A stretch of DNA of 64,000 bases from an uncultured Bacteroidales bacterium (GCA_947168665.1 CAMVMX010000005.1:84692-148691), one strand, 5' to 3'. Numbered from the stretch's first letter, positions 36,284 to 46,522 are shown. A program made the numbers and translations. The notes: a model not told the origin generated them from the letters alone.

Positions 36284-38545
36284 ATGTCGTCGTTGCCTCC
36301 CATTTTTATCGATTTGGCTATTATCCTTATTACTGCCGGCGTAATTACGGTGGTGTTCAAGTGGTTGAAGCAGCCTTTGGTGTTGGGATACATTGTGGCG
36401 GGCTTTTTCATAGGGCCTTATTTCCCGTGGTTTCCGGCCATCACAGACGAGAGCAATGTGCATGTGTGGAGCGACATCGGAATTGTGTTTCTGATGTTTG
36501 CTTTGGGCTTGGAGTTCAGCATCAAGAAGTTGAAGCGGGTGGGAGCCACAGGGGCTATTACGGCCTTGACGGAGCTGGCTGTGATGTTTGTCGCGGGCAA
36601 CACGGTGGGCCATCTGCTGGGCATGGGGACAATGGACTGTGTGTTTCTGGGCTGCATGCTGTCAATCTCGTCCACGACGATTATCATCAAGTCGTTTGAC
36701 GACTTGAAGCTGAAGCAGCAACGGTTCACAGGTACGGTGACTGCGGTGCTGGTGGTGGAGGATTTGGTGGCGGTGCTGCTGCTGGTGGTGCTGAGCACGC
36801 TGAGTGTGGGCAAGAGTTTTGACGGTGTCGAGCTGGCGATGAGTATGGTTAAGCTGGTCTTCTCGCTGATTGTGTGGTTCACGTTTGGAATATTCCTTGT
36901 GCCGACATTCCTGCGCTGGATGCGCCGGTGGATGACGGAGGAGACGTTGTGCATAGTGGCTGTGGGGTTGTGTTTCGGGATGGTGGTGATGGCGGACTTT
37001 GCCGGTTTTTCCACTGCCTTGGGGGCTTTTGTGATGGGGGCTATCCTGAGCGAGACTATCGAGGCCGATGTGATTCACCGCATCATCACCCCGCTGAAGA
37101 ATTTGTTCGGGGCGGTGTTTTTTGTGTCGGTGGGCATGCTGGTGAATCCCGAAGTGCTGGCCAAGCAATGGCTTCCGATATTGGTGATTGCCGCTGTGGT
37201 GGTTGTAGTGAAGTCGAGTGCCGCCACCCTGGGCATATTGCTGAGTGGCAAGCCGCTGCGCAGTGCCATGCAGGGTGGGTTCTGTTTCTGCCAGATTGGA
37301 GAGTTCAGCTTTATCATTGCGGGACTGGGATTAAGCTTTAAGGTGATAGACCCGATGTTATACCCCATTATTGTCTCAGTGTCGATTGTGACTACCTTTG
37401 TCACACCCTATATGATCAAGGCCGGGCTGCCCGCCTATGAGTTTGTGTGGCCCCGGCTGCCCCAGCGGCTGAAACAGGCGCTGGAGCATTACAGCACCAG
37501 TGGCCGGGTGAACACCCATGAGAAGAAGTTGGGATCATTTGTGCGGAAGCAGTTGGTGTCTATCCTGTTCTATAGTGTTATAGTGATTGCTTTGGGATTG
37601 CTGAGCATCCTGCTGCTGCGCCCTGCCATCGACGGGTTGTTCGGGTCGTGGGGCATACCCCAAGTGTGGGGACGGCTGCTGGGCATGCTGGCCACGCTGG
37701 TGGTGCAGGCCCCGTTCTTGTGGGCTCTGGCGGTGAAGAACGTGAACCGCGAGCGCATCCGCAAGATGTTGCACACCTACAGCCACAGCCAGGTGGCTGT
37801 TATACCGTTGCTGGCTTTGCGCTATTTTGTGGCGCTGTTCGTTGTGGGTTGGATTATATCGCGCTATATGCACCTTGCAGCGGGTTTGGTGGTGGTGGCA
37901 GCTATCGTGGTGGTGGCAGCCGTGCTGCTGTCGCGGCGGGCCACGGACTTCTACAACCGTATTGAAGACCATTTTGTGACTAATTTCTACCAGCGCCAGG
38001 CGCAGAATTCGTTCAAAATTCCTGAGTCGCTGGAGAAGAATTTTATCATGGAGCGGATGACGGTTTCGCCCTATTCGCCTCTTGCGGGTCTGAAGTTGAA
38101 AGACTCTCACCTGCGGCAGAATTACGGGGTGAACCTCATCTCTATCGAGCGGGCCGGGAAGGTGTATGACCTGCCAGAGAAAGACACGCTCCTTATGCCG
38201 GCCGACCGCCTGACCATACTGGGCAGCGAAGAGCAGTTGGCCAGCGTGAGGGCTGCGGTGGAGGTGGAACCCGACATGCTCATCCACGACCATTCGGACA
38301 ACGAGATTAACACTTACCGCCTTGAGGTGGGGACCGACAGCCGTCTCATCGGCAAGTCGATAGTCAACGCCCATTTGATGGATCACTATAAATCGATGGT
38401 GATTGCCATTGAACGTGGCAAGGACTATATGATTAACCCGTCAGCCGACACGGTGTTCCAACACGGCGATGTGGTGTGGATGGTTTCGCCGCTGGACTTG
38501 AAAATCAACGACCTCCGGATGGATAACGTCCCCGCAGCCGATTGA
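36284..38545 (+). CDS. CPA2 family cation:proton antiporter with TrkA-C domains
   Basis: 753 aa. Seen: about 12 membrane helices with the Kef/NhaP2-like core (PLVLGYIVAGFFIGPY, SDIGIVFLMFALGLEFSIKKL, LSISSTTIIIKSFDDL, FSTALGAFVMGAILSETI, FCQIGEFSFIIAGLGL), a second hydrophobic block (about 430-560), and two C-terminal TrkA-C/RCK-C domains (VSPYSPLAGLKLKDSHLRQNYGVNLISIER... and YRLEVGTDSRLIGKSIVNAHLMD). Role by family: potassium or sodium/proton exchange in the inner membrane. No RCK-N nucleotide-binding domain is visible. The S41 gene starts 47 bp later. Confidence 0.93.
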   Translation: MSSLPPIFIDLAIILITAGVITVVFKWLKQPLVLGYIVAGFFIGPYFPWFPAITDESNVHVWSDIGIVFLMFALGLEFSIKKLKRVGATGAITALTELAVMFVAGNTVGHLLGMGTMDCVFLGCMLSISSTTIIIKSFDDLKLKQQRFTGTVTAVLVVEDLVAVLLLVVLSTLSVGKSFDGVELAMSMVKLVFSLIVWFTFGIFLVPTFLRWMRRWMTEETLCIVAVGLCFGMVVMADFAGFSTALGAFVMGAILSETIEADVIHRIITPLKNLFGAVFFVSVGMLVNPEVLAKQWLPILVIAAVVVVVKSSAATLGILLSGKPLRSAMQGGFCFCQIGEFSFIIAGLGLSFKVIDPMLYPIIVSVSIVTTFVTPYMIKAGLPAYEFVWPRLPQRLKQALEHYSTSGRVNTHEKKLGSFVRKQLVSILFYSVIVIALGLLSILLLRPAIDGLFGSWGIPQVWGRLLGMLATLVVQAPFLWALAVKNVNRERIRKMLHTYSHSQVAVIPLLALRYFVALFVVGWIISRYMHLAAGLVVVAAIVVVAAVLLSRRATDFYNRIEDHFVTNFYQRQAQNSFKIPESLEKNFIMERMTVSPYSPLAGLKLKDSHLRQNYGVNLISIERAGKVYDLPEKDTLLMPADRLTILGSEEQLASVRAAVEVEPDMLIHDHSDNEINTYRLEVGTDSRLIGKSIVNAHLMDHYKSMVIAIERGKDYMINPSADTVFQHGDVVWMVSPLDLKINDLRMDNVPAAD

Positions 38546-38592
38546 CACATGAGACATTCAATCACGAAAATAAAAAAACTGAATATAATATA

Positions 38593-40227
38593 ATGAAACG
38601 AAAACTGACACTGTTGCTGCTATTGGGGCTGGCCATGACCGCCGCCGCACAGAATGACAAAGGGTTTGAGATTTCCAAGAATTTGGAGATTTTCGCCAAC
38701 GTGTATAAGAACCTGCACACGAACTATGTGGACGAGGTGGATCCCGGCAAGACCATGAAAGTGGCTATCGATGCCATGCTGGCTTCGATGGACCCCTATA
38801 CCAACTATTTCGCCGAGAGCGATATGGAGGATGTGAAGATGCAAGTGCTGGGGCAATATGGCGGCATCGGCTCACTGATTCACCAGGAGGGCAACAAAAT
38901 TTTTATTGCCGAACCTTACGAAGGGCTGCCAGCCGATAAGGCCGGGGTCAAGATTGGCGACCGCATCGTGGCCGTCAATGGCGAGAGTACCGAAGGCAAG
39001 AACACGCCCGACGTGAGCAGCGCGATGCGCGGACAGGCCGGCACTACGCTCACCCTGCGGCTGGAACGCGATGGCAAGGAATTTGACGTGACCATCACTC
39101 GCGCCGAAATCCGGCTGCCCAACGTGTCATACAGCGGCATGGTGAACGGCAATGTGGGCTACATACGCCTTGACGAATTCACACAGAACGCAGCCAAAAA
39201 CGTACGCGAGGCTTTTCGGAAGCTGAAACGGGAGAACCCCGGTCTCAAAGGAGTGATTCTTGACCTGCGCGGTAATGGCGGCGGGCTGATGGGCGAAGCG
39301 GTGGACATCGTCAACATCTGGGTGCCGCAGAATGAGCTGGTGGTTGAGACCAAAGGCAAGGTGGCTTCTAAAAACATCAAGTCGCGCACCCGTATGGTTC
39401 CCGAAGACCTCGATATCCCGGTGGCAGTGCTTATCAATAACCAGAGTGCATCGGCCAGCGAAATTGTCAGCGGAAGTCTGCAGGATCTTGACCGGGCAGT
39501 CATCATAGGCGAAAGGTCCTATGGCAAAGGATTGGTGCAGAATATACTGCCTATGCCATACAACAGCCAGATGAAAGTCACTGTGTCCAAATATTTCATC
39601 CCGTCGGGCCGCTGCATCCAGGCCATAGACTATAAGCACCGCGACGAGAACGGGCGTGCCGTGAAGGTGCCCGACTCGCTGAAAACAGCTTTCTCCACCC
39701 GTCACGGGCGCACGGTATACGACGGTTTCGGCATCGAACCCGACGTGGAGGTGGAGCACCCTGCCTCGTCGCTCCTGTCGGTGGCCCTTTACAACCGCTT
39801 CCACTTCTTCAACTATGCCTTGAAGTTCCACCGCGAACACCCAACCATCGCCTCGCCTAAGGAGTTCACGATTACCGACGAAATCTATCAGGACTTTATC
39901 AACTATCTATCCGACAAAACCTACGAGTATACTACCTATACTGAAAACATTATCTCCGACCTCCGAAAGGTGGCAGAAGAGGAGGAATATATGGACAATC
40001 TGAAACAGCAGATTGAGCAACTTGAGAAGACTTACAAGGAGGCTAAAAAGGACGACCTTATGCGCCACCGCGACGAGATAAGCCAGTTGCTTAAAGATGC
40101 CATTCTGGTTCATTACTACTATCGCAAAGGCTGCATCGAAGGGGCTCTGGCTCAAGACCCCGATGTGGTCAAAGCCATTGAGATACTGTCCTCGCCAGCT
40201 GAATACAACAGAATACTGAATCGATAA
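38593..40227 (+). CDS. S41 family C-terminal processing peptidase
   Basis: 544 aa from the ATG at 38593. Seen: signal peptide (1-20, ending AAAQ), PDZ domain (about 85-160: GGIGSLIHQEG...GLPADKAGVKIGDRIVAVNGES), S41 protease core with Ser287 in NNQSASASEI and Lys312 in GERSYGKG, 25 residues apart as in CtpA/Prc, and a helical C-terminal region with a coiled-coil stretch (EEEYMDNLKQQIEQLEKTYKEA). Role: periplasmic tail-specific proteolysis. Bacteroidetes usually carry several paralogues, so the exact substrate set is unknown. Confidence 0.95.
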   Translation: MKRKLTLLLLLGLAMTAAAQNDKGFEISKNLEIFANVYKNLHTNYVDEVDPGKTMKVAIDAMLASMDPYTNYFAESDMEDVKMQVLGQYGGIGSLIHQEGNKIFIAEPYEGLPADKAGVKIGDRIVAVNGESTEGKNTPDVSSAMRGQAGTTLTLRLERDGKEFDVTITRAEIRLPNVSYSGMVNGNVGYIRLDEFTQNAAKNVREAFRKLKRENPGLKGVILDLRGNGGGLMGEAVDIVNIWVPQNELVVETKGKVASKNIKSRTRMVPEDLDIPVAVLINNQSASASEIVSGSLQDLDRAVIIGERSYGKGLVQNILPMPYNSQMKVTVSKYFIPSGRCIQAIDYKHRDENGRAVKVPDSLKTAFSTRHGRTVYDGFGIEPDVEVEHPASSLLSVALYNRFHFFNYALKFHREHPTIASPKEFTITDEIYQDFINYLSDKTYEYTTYTENIISDLRKVAEEEEYMDNLKQQIEQLEKTYKEAKKDDLMRHRDEISQLLKDAILVHYYYRKGCIEGALAQDPDVVKAIEILSSPAEYNRILNR

Positions 40228-40445
40228 CGTGAATATCCGGCATTGAGATTTCGCGGAAGAGAACTGGCCGCAATCTCCGTCAAGGAGTCTTGACATGGCG
40301 CAACTTTGTTTGAAGACTGTGGCTTGTCTGCTCGAAGCATTAATTTCCGGCCTATCGCATTTGACAAATAAACCCATCCAGCACCATCCGACAGCTTGTC
40401 CATAGAACACTATACCTGACCATCCTCACGGGGCTGGCCATCAGC

Positions 40446-41927
40446 ATGACTACATCGGTTTTTGCAACCAATCTGCTGTGGGTGCTGCTATTGGCCAACT
40501 GGGTGGTAGAAGGCCAATGGAAAGCCAAGTGGCAATCTCTAAGGCGCAGTCCGTTGCTGCAAGCTTTTGTGGTGTTGGCTGCCGTGCACATCGTCTGGCT
40601 GGCCGGCACGGAAAACCTTTCTTATGGTCTTTTCGACATACAGAAGAAGATTCCCTTGCTGGCTATCCCCCTCGTGGTACTTACCACTCCCCCTCTGGCT
40701 GGTAAGGAACGGATTCCTGTGGCGGCCGCCTATTGCCTCACTGTTGTGGTCATGACCTTTGTCGGGCTGGGTCGCTATATAGCCATGCCCGACCTCCCTT
40801 ACCGCAATTTGGTGCCTCATATTTCTCACATCCGCTTCGGCCTCAACGTCTGTCTCACCCTCTGCATCATTCTCTACACCATGCTGCACCATCGGCGTTG
40901 GTGGGTGCTGCTGGCTGGAAGCATACTGGCGGTGTGGCTTCTCCTCTTCCTCCTTATGCTCCATGCCTACACCGCCTTCATTATCCTTGCCGTCACAGCT
41001 GTGGTGCTGCTTGCCGTATATGGCCGACGGCTGCCCCGCCGTCTGATTCTCATTTCGGCCACTGCTTTGACCACCGTGCTGTTCTCTGCCACAGCCCTTA
41101 TGGGCTACTATCTCTACGACTATTACCACCTGCGGCCCCTCTCCACCCAGCCTTTGCCATCCTGCACCGCCAATGGCAATCCATACGTGCACTGCCATGA
41201 CGGCCTGATTGAAAACGGCAACTATGTCCACCAGTACATCTGTGAAAAAGAGATGCGCCGTGAGTGGAGCAAAGTCAGTGCATTCCCCTTGGACTCACTC
41301 ACTGCCACAGGCTACACTGCCTACCCGGCCCTGCTCCGCTACCTGGGAGCCATGGGACTCACCAAGGACAGCGTTGGCATGACGCATCTTCAGCCCGCCG
41401 ACATCAGTGCCATTGAAAAAGGCATCGCCAACCCCGTCTATCTACAACCTGGTCCTCGCAAGATGTGCTACGTTCTCTTCTATGAGTTTGAGAACTTCCG
41501 CTGCTACCGCAATGTCCGCAATTTTTCCACCTTGCAACGCATCGAGCTTTGGCGCAACGCCTTGCAGGTATTCCTGCGCCATCCGCTGCTCGGTGTCGGC
41601 ACCGGCGATGTGGTGGACCAATGTCGCATCCAGATGCAAGTCTCCCAATCCCCCTTGGCCGACAGCGGCATGCACACTCACAGCCAGTACCTCAATTTCC
41701 TCCTCGCTTTTGGCCTTGTGGGCTTTTCGCTAATCTTTGTGGCCTTCATTCGCGCCATCCGACTGCAACACCTATGCCGCAGTGCCCTCTTCACTGCTTT
41801 TCTCTGCATACTGCTTATCTCATTCATCAGCGAGGACACCCTCGAAACCCTTGCCGGCATCACCTTTGCCGCCCTCGGATTCACCCTCCTATCAACAGCC
41901 AGAAAATGTACCAGTACCACACCTTAG
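40446..41927 (+). CDS. O-antigen ligase-like protein (WaaL/Wzy_C family)
   Basis: 493 aa from the first ATG. Seen: about 12 membrane helices, a large periplasmic loop (about 230-375), and the Wzy_C-type segment RNALQVFLRHPLLGVGTGDV followed by SGMHTHSQYLNFLLAFGLVGF. Role by family: transfers O-polysaccharide from undecaprenyl carrier to lipid A-core, or polymerises it. The frame stays open 81 nt upstream without an ATG, GTG or TTG, and that stretch reads like the first half of a membrane helix (see findings). Ends overlapping the M16 gene by 22 nt. Confidence 0.85.
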   Translation: MTTSVFATNLLWVLLLANWVVEGQWKAKWQSLRRSPLLQAFVVLAAVHIVWLAGTENLSYGLFDIQKKIPLLAIPLVVLTTPPLAGKERIPVAAAYCLTVVVMTFVGLGRYIAMPDLPYRNLVPHISHIRFGLNVCLTLCIILYTMLHHRRWWVLLAGSILAVWLLLFLLMLHAYTAFIILAVTAVVLLAVYGRRLPRRLILISATALTTVLFSATALMGYYLYDYYHLRPLSTQPLPSCTANGNPYVHCHDGLIENGNYVHQYICEKEMRREWSKVSAFPLDSLTATGYTAYPALLRYLGAMGLTKDSVGMTHLQPADISAIEKGIANPVYLQPGPRKMCYVLFYEFENFRCYRNVRNFSTLQRIELWRNALQVFLRHPLLGVGTGDVVDQCRIQMQVSQSPLADSGMHTHSQYLNFLLAFGLVGFSLIFVAFIRAIRLQHLCRSALFTAFLCILLISFISEDTLETLAGITFAALGFTLLSTARKCTSTTP

Positions 41928-43135
41928 CAAACGGCACCCGAATCATATTCCGCCACACTGACTCCATTGTCACCCACGCTGGAGTGTACATAGGCGTCGG
42001 CTCCCGCAACGAGACAGGTGTCCAGGAAGGCATTGCCCACTTCATTGAACATTCTATCTTTAAAGGCACCGAGCACCGGCGTTCATACCATATCCGCAAC
42101 CGTATTGACGGTATAGGGGGTGAGCTCGACGCTTTCACCACCAAAGAGGAGACCTGTGTCTACGCCTCTGCCCTGTCCGAACATCTCGACCGCTGTCTCG
42201 AACTTTTTGCCGACATCCTTTACCACTCCACTTTTCCCGCTCATGAGATTGAAAAGGAAAAAGATGTCGTCATTGAGGAAATCAACCTTTACCGCGACAG
42301 CCCTTCCGAACTCATCTTCGACGAGTTTGAAGAGCGCTATTTCGGCACGCACCCTCTTGCCCACAACATATTGGGCAGCAAGAAAAACGTGCGTCACTTC
42401 ACTTCCCAGATGCTGCACGACTTCATGTCCGCCCACTATACCCCCGACCGTATGGTCATCAGTGTGGTGGGCAATGTCGAGTTCAAAAAACTCGTCCACC
42501 TCTGCGAGAAATATTTCTCCCAGTCCACAGCTCCGATGCTATCGGTGCAGCCCGACCCGGTTGAGCCTCCCGCTCCCCAACCCGAACCATTCAACACCAC
42601 GGTCCACAAGCATACCCACCAGGTCCATCTTCTCATTGGAGGAGAGGCTCCAACCATTTTCGACTCCGACAAGACTGCTTTCACCCTCCTCAACAATATC
42701 CTTGGCGGACCAGCCATGAATTCCCGTCTCAACGTGGCTGTGCGCGAGCGCGAAGGCTTCTGCTACTCCATTGAGTCGCAATATGTCCCTTTCACTGATG
42801 CGGGTCTCTTCTACATATATGCTGGGGTCGATAGTGATGCGGCCGAGCGCAGCACCGAACTCATTTTTGCCGAATTGCAGCAGTTTTGCCGCGAGTCCCT
42901 CACCCCCCAACGTATCCACGCCGCCCAAACTCAGCTCATTGGCCAGATGGCTATCACCAACGACAGCGGTCTCAACGAAATGCAGAGCATCGGGAAAGCG
43001 TGTCTCAATTTCGGACGTGCCGACACCCTCGACGAGATGAGCCGCGACATCCTCGCCCTCACCCCTGCCGACCTCCAGCAGGCCGCCCAACGTTATCTCA
43101 ACCCCGACACCCTCAGCCGTCTCTACTACCGATAG
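41906..43135 (+). CDS. M16 family zinc metallopeptidase
   Basis: 409 aa. The ATG at 41906 overlaps the preceding gene by 22 nt. Seen: inverted zinc motif HXXEH as HFIEH (45-49) in GIAHFIEHSIFKGT, and the downstream Glu region VVIEEINLYRDSPSELIFDEF, then the second M16 half with GGPAMNSRLNVAVREREGFCYSI. This is the single-chain size of the processing-peptidase-like group (about 410 aa). Role: metalloprotease; cytosolic, since no signal peptide is seen. Substrate unknown. Confidence 0.94.
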   Translation: MYQYHTLANGTRIIFRHTDSIVTHAGVYIGVGSRNETGVQEGIAHFIEHSIFKGTEHRRSYHIRNRIDGIGGELDAFTTKEETCVYASALSEHLDRCLELFADILYHSTFPAHEIEKEKDVVIEEINLYRDSPSELIFDEFEERYFGTHPLAHNILGSKKNVRHFTSQMLHDFMSAHYTPDRMVISVVGNVEFKKLVHLCEKYFSQSTAPMLSVQPDPVEPPAPQPEPFNTTVHKHTHQVHLLIGGEAPTIFDSDKTAFTLLNNILGGPAMNSRLNVAVREREGFCYSIESQYVPFTDAGLFYIYAGVDSDAAERSTELIFAELQQFCRESLTPQRIHAAQTQLIGQMAITNDSGLNEMQSIGKACLNFGRADTLDEMSRDILALTPADLQQAAQRYLNPDTLSRLYYR

Positions 43136-43283
43136 CCCCAAACCTCAGCAATCGCAAGTAGGTGCGGGTGGGGTAAGAGAAATATTGCCAGTTGGTAATT
43201 TACATTCCGAGTGCGCCATCTTGTGGGCGGCATTGTCGGGCAGCACAGCCATAGTGATGAACTTAGCATGGGTTGGAATTGAC

Positions 43284-44210
43284 CTATTCCCTTGCGTTTG
43301 CGGCTGATTGGTTGCGGAGCCATTGCTGATGGCGGATGCGGTTGAGGGCAGTGTGTTTGGTTATGTGGCGGAAGGTTGCAGAGTCTGCTTGTGCGAGGTC
43401 TTCGAGCTGGGTTTTGCGTTCGTCGGTGAGGGTGTAGCGCACGGCGGCCTCTTGGTTGTAGGGACAGGCAATTTGGCAGCAGTCGCACCCGAAAGCGTAG
43501 CCCGAGAGGTGGACGGTGGGCGGGAGCTGTGGGGAACGGTTTTCGACAGTATGGTAGGATGCGCAGCGGGTGGCATCCAGCAAAGGAATGCCGGTGTGGG
43601 CGGTCTGGGTGAGGGCTTGGTTGGGGCAGGCATCGATGCAGGCTTGGCAGTCGCTGCAGCGGCTTTCGAGAGGGGTATCGTAGTGGTCGGTCGGGGAGGT
43701 GGTGACGAGTTCACCGATGTTGCAGTAGCTGCCCAGTGTAGGGTTAATGAGGAGGGTGTTGCGTCCAATCCAGCCGAGGCCGGCGCGGCGCGCCCATTGC
43801 TTGTCGCTGATGGGGACGGTGTCGACACAGGGCTTGGCCTCAAAGTCGGGGAGTTGCTGCCTGATGGCGGCAATGAGTTGGTAGAGCATTCGCTTGATGC
43901 GCTCGTGATAGTCCTCGCCGTAGGCATATTGAGCTATGCGGGCGGTCCCTTCCATGCGGCGTGAGGGTTTGTAGCCCAGAAGGAGGACAATGACACTCTG
44001 GGCTCCGGGAAGGAGCAATGCGGGGTTGGCGCGCATGTCGCGGTGCTGTTCCATGTAGACCATATCGGCGTGGTAGCCGTTATGCAGCCATTCGGCATAG
44101 CCCCACTCCGCCTCGGTCAGGGGGGTGGCAGCGGCGATTCCGCAAGCGTCGAAACCTACGGTGGCGGCAGCGGCCTTGACTGCCGCCGAGGAGAGGGTGG
44201 GGGAGTCCAC
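43284..44210 (-). CDS. queG: Epoxyqueuosine reductase QueG
   Basis: 308 aa. Seen: N-terminal cobalamin-binding region (GFDACGIAAA, EWGYAEWLHNGYHADMVYMEQH), the iron-sulfur ferredoxin-like domain with CSDCQACIDACP (about 189-200) and CDCCQIACPYN (about 245-255). Role: final step of queuosine formation at the tRNA wobble base, reducing epoxyqueuosine. It lacks the HEAT-repeat C-terminal extension of the longer E. coli form. Starts 3 nt after the methyltransferase stop; last gene of the nadC run. Confidence 0.96.
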   Translation of the reverse strand: MDSPTLSSAAVKAAAATVGFDACGIAAATPLTEAEWGYAEWLHNGYHADMVYMEQHRDMRANPALLLPGAQSVIVLLLGYKPSRRMEGTARIAQYAYGEDYHERIKRMLYQLIAAIRQQLPDFEAKPCVDTVPISDKQWARRAGLGWIGRNTLLINPTLGSYCNIGELVTTSPTDHYDTPLESRCSDCQACIDACPNQALTQTAHTGIPLLDATRCASYHTVENRSPQLPPTVHLSGYAFGCDCCQIACPYNQEAAVRYTLTDERKTQLEDLAQADSATFRHITKHTALNRIRHQQWLRNQSAANARE

Positions 44211-44213
44211 GGG

Positions 44214-45455
44214 CTATTCGGCTTCGGAATGGCTGGCTTCGGCGGCGCGGTTATCCTTGAGGCTGCCTTCGAAAAGTTCGAACTTGAGGAAGCGGCAATC
44301 GAGCTGACCGTTGAGGAGGGGTATCTTCTTTGAGGGTTTGAGGCCGATGTGTTTGAGGGCTTCAAAATCGCTGCTGATGAGCCACACCTCGCAATCCTTT
44401 CCGTATTTGTGCTTGAAGGTGTCACCCAGCTGTTGGTACATGGCGTTGAGGTCTTCGATTTTGATGCGTTCGCCGTAGGGAGGGTTGGTGACGATAAGTG
44501 TGGGGCCTTCGGGCGGGTCTTGGTCTTCGAAGGAGCCGTTGAAGAGCATCACGTCTTTATGGAGTTTGGTGAACTGGAGGTTCTTTTCGGCCTGAGAGAG
44601 GACGGAAAGGTCGATGTCGTTGCCCCATATCTCGTGGTCGAAGTCGGTGGAGCCGATTTTGCGGTCTTCTTCCTGTTTGACGCTTTTCCACTCGCCGAGA
44701 TTGAACTCTTTCCAGCGGCGGAAGGCGAAGTGGTCGCCTCGGTAGTACTGCGCGGGGATGTTCATGGCCATCATGGCGGCTTCGATGAGGAGGGTGCCAG
44801 AGCCGCACATGGGGTCGTAGAAATTAGTGTCGCACCGCCAGCCGGTAAGTTTGATCATGCCGGCGGCAAGAACCTCGTTGATGGGCGCGAGACCGACGGC
44901 TTGGCGGTAGCCGCGTTTGTGGAGGGAGTCGCCGCTGGAGTTGATGAGGAGGGTGACTTGGTTGTCGCGGATGTGGAGGTTGAATTTATAGTCGGCACTC
45001 TCGGTGTCGATGGAGGGACGCTGGCCGAAATTGCGGCGGAAGCGGTCGACGATGGCATCCTTGGTCTTGAGGGCGGCATAGTAGGAGTGCGTGAAGATGT
45101 CGCCGCTGGTGGTGCTGTCAATCATGAAGGTGCAGTCGACATCGAGTATTTTCTCCCATTTGATGCGGTAGACTTGGTCGTAGAGCTCTTGCTCGTTGTT
45201 GGCCTCGAACTCGGCAAAGGGTTTGAGGATGGCCAGTGCGGTGCGGCAGGTGTAGTTGGCGCGGTAGAGGGTCCGCATGTCGCCCTCGAACAGGACGGCG
45301 CGGTTGATGCACTCGATGTTGTCGGCACCGATGGAGCGAAGCTCGTCAGCCAGGATTTCCTCAAGTCCCATCATGGTCTTGGCAACCATCTTGAATTTCT
45401 CTTTGGAGGAGTTCTGCACGGGTACGGCTTTGCCGTTTTGTTTCTGGATTATCAT
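44214..45455 (-). CDS. THUMP-domain RNA methyltransferase (RlmL/Trm14-like)
   Basis: 413 aa from the ATG at 45455, chosen because the extended frame is antisense-like to the next gene and shows no homology. Seen: THUMP domain (about 20-140, MVAKTMMGLEEILADELRSIGADN), SAM-binding Rossmann fold with DPMCGSGTLLIEAAM, the NPPYGERI catalytic motif, and EVWLISSDFEALKHIGLKPSKK. Role by family: N2-methylation of a guanosine in 23S rRNA (RlmL N-terminal half) or tRNA. The C-terminal RlmK domain of E. coli RlmKL is absent. Confidence 0.92.
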   Translation of the reverse strand: MIIQKQNGKAVPVQNSSKEKFKMVAKTMMGLEEILADELRSIGADNIECINRAVLFEGDMRTLYRANYTCRTALAILKPFAEFEANNEQELYDQVYRIKWEKILDVDCTFMIDSTTSGDIFTHSYYAALKTKDAIVDRFRRNFGQRPSIDTESADYKFNLHIRDNQVTLLINSSGDSLHKRGYRQAVGLAPINEVLAAGMIKLTGWRCDTNFYDPMCGSGTLLIEAAMMAMNIPAQYYRGDHFAFRRWKEFNLGEWKSVKQEEDRKIGSTDFDHEIWGNDIDLSVLSQAEKNLQFTKLHKDVMLFNGSFEDQDPPEGPTLIVTNPPYGERIKIEDLNAMYQQLGDTFKHKYGKDCEVWLISSDFEALKHIGLKPSKKIPLLNGQLDCRFLKFELFEGSLKDNRAAEASHSEAE

Positions 45456-45466
45456 TGTCTTGTTGT

Positions 45467-46507
45467 TTAGTTTTTTATATGAAGTGAACGAGGCGTTTTG
45501 TTTTCGTTTTGGGATTCCTCGCCGTAATGGGGTCGCAAATGGCGAGGGGTGCGGCGGGTGTGCTGTTCGCGTCCGTTGGCTATGGCCACGTTGAGTTCGT
45601 AGCCCAGCATAATGACGAAACTGTTGACCAGCAGCCACAGCATGATGAGCAGCAGGGTGCCGATAGAGCCGTAGAGGAGGTTGTAGCGGTTGAAGTTAGC
45701 CAAGTAGATTTTGAACCCCCACGAGAGGAGGATGAACATGGTGGTTGCGAAGATGGCCCCGGCCGAGAAGAAACCCACCCGTTGTTTCTTCATGGGTATG
45801 AGATAATAAATGATGCTGAGAGTGAGCAAGGCCATACCCACAAGTATTACCCAGCGCCCGATGCTGATGATGATATGGGTGAAGGAGCCGGGGGTGAGTA
45901 TGCCATAGCGGAACAGCCATACGAGGATGGTCTTATAGCCGATAATCAGCACCAGGACAAGTACCAGCATGATGTAGAGCAGGAATACCAGTGCGATGCA
46001 AATGAGGTATTGCACCACAAAGGAACGCTGTTCGCTGTGGCGGTCGGCAAAATAGGACATCATGCTGCTGAGGCCGTTGGCGGCAAAGATGACCGATGCC
46101 GCCGAGCCTATAGACAGGAGGCTGGTGTGTTTGTGGCCCATGACGTCGTTGATGGTGTTCGCCACGGGTCCATAGATTTTTTCGGGTACGATAAGTTGTA
46201 GTTCGTAGAGGAGTTCGTCTTGCAGGCCGTCGAAGGGGAGGAAGGCGATAAGGGTGAAGATGAAGATGAGCAGCGGAGGGAGAGCGGAGAGGAACGAGAA
46301 TGCCAGCCCTTTGGAGGCTCGCCAGAGGTCGCCGTTGAAGATGCCGCGCCACAAATAACTCGCCACATCGTAGAGCGGCACGCCCTGGTTGCGGGGCATT
46401 GAGATGCGGTGCACCATTACCCGCGTCTTGCGCACAGTGCGACTGTACGCTATCCGGTCTGCCGCGGCGCGGCATCGGTCGGCCAGATTATTGAGGCGGG
46501 AGGTCAC
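45467..46507 (-). CDS. YihY/BrkB family membrane protein
   Basis: 346 aa. Seen: six membrane helices with family stretches ASKGLAFSFLSALPPLLIFIFTLIAFLPF, GSAASVIFAANGLSSMM, FNRYNLLYGSIGTLLLIMLWLLVNSFVIMLGYELN, and a basic C-terminal tail. Despite the 'BrkB/ribonuclease BN' history the family function is unknown. Gaps of 15 and 11 nt to nadC and the methyltransferase gene indicate one transcript. Confidence 0.93.
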   Translation of the reverse strand: MTSRLNNLADRCRAAADRIAYSRTVRKTRVMVHRISMPRNQGVPLYDVASYLWRGIFNGDLWRASKGLAFSFLSALPPLLIFIFTLIAFLPFDGLQDELLYELQLIVPEKIYGPVANTINDVMGHKHTSLLSIGSAASVIFAANGLSSMMSYFADRHSEQRSFVVQYLICIALVFLLYIMLVLVLVLIIGYKTILVWLFRYGILTPGSFTHIIISIGRWVILVGMALLTLSIIYYLIPMKKQRVGFFSAGAIFATTMFILLSWGFKIYLANFNRYNLLYGSIGTLLLIMLWLLVNSFVIMLGYELNVAIANGREQHTRRTPRHLRPHYGEESQNENKTPRSLHIKN

Positions 46508-46522
46508 GGCGGAAGTGGGGCG

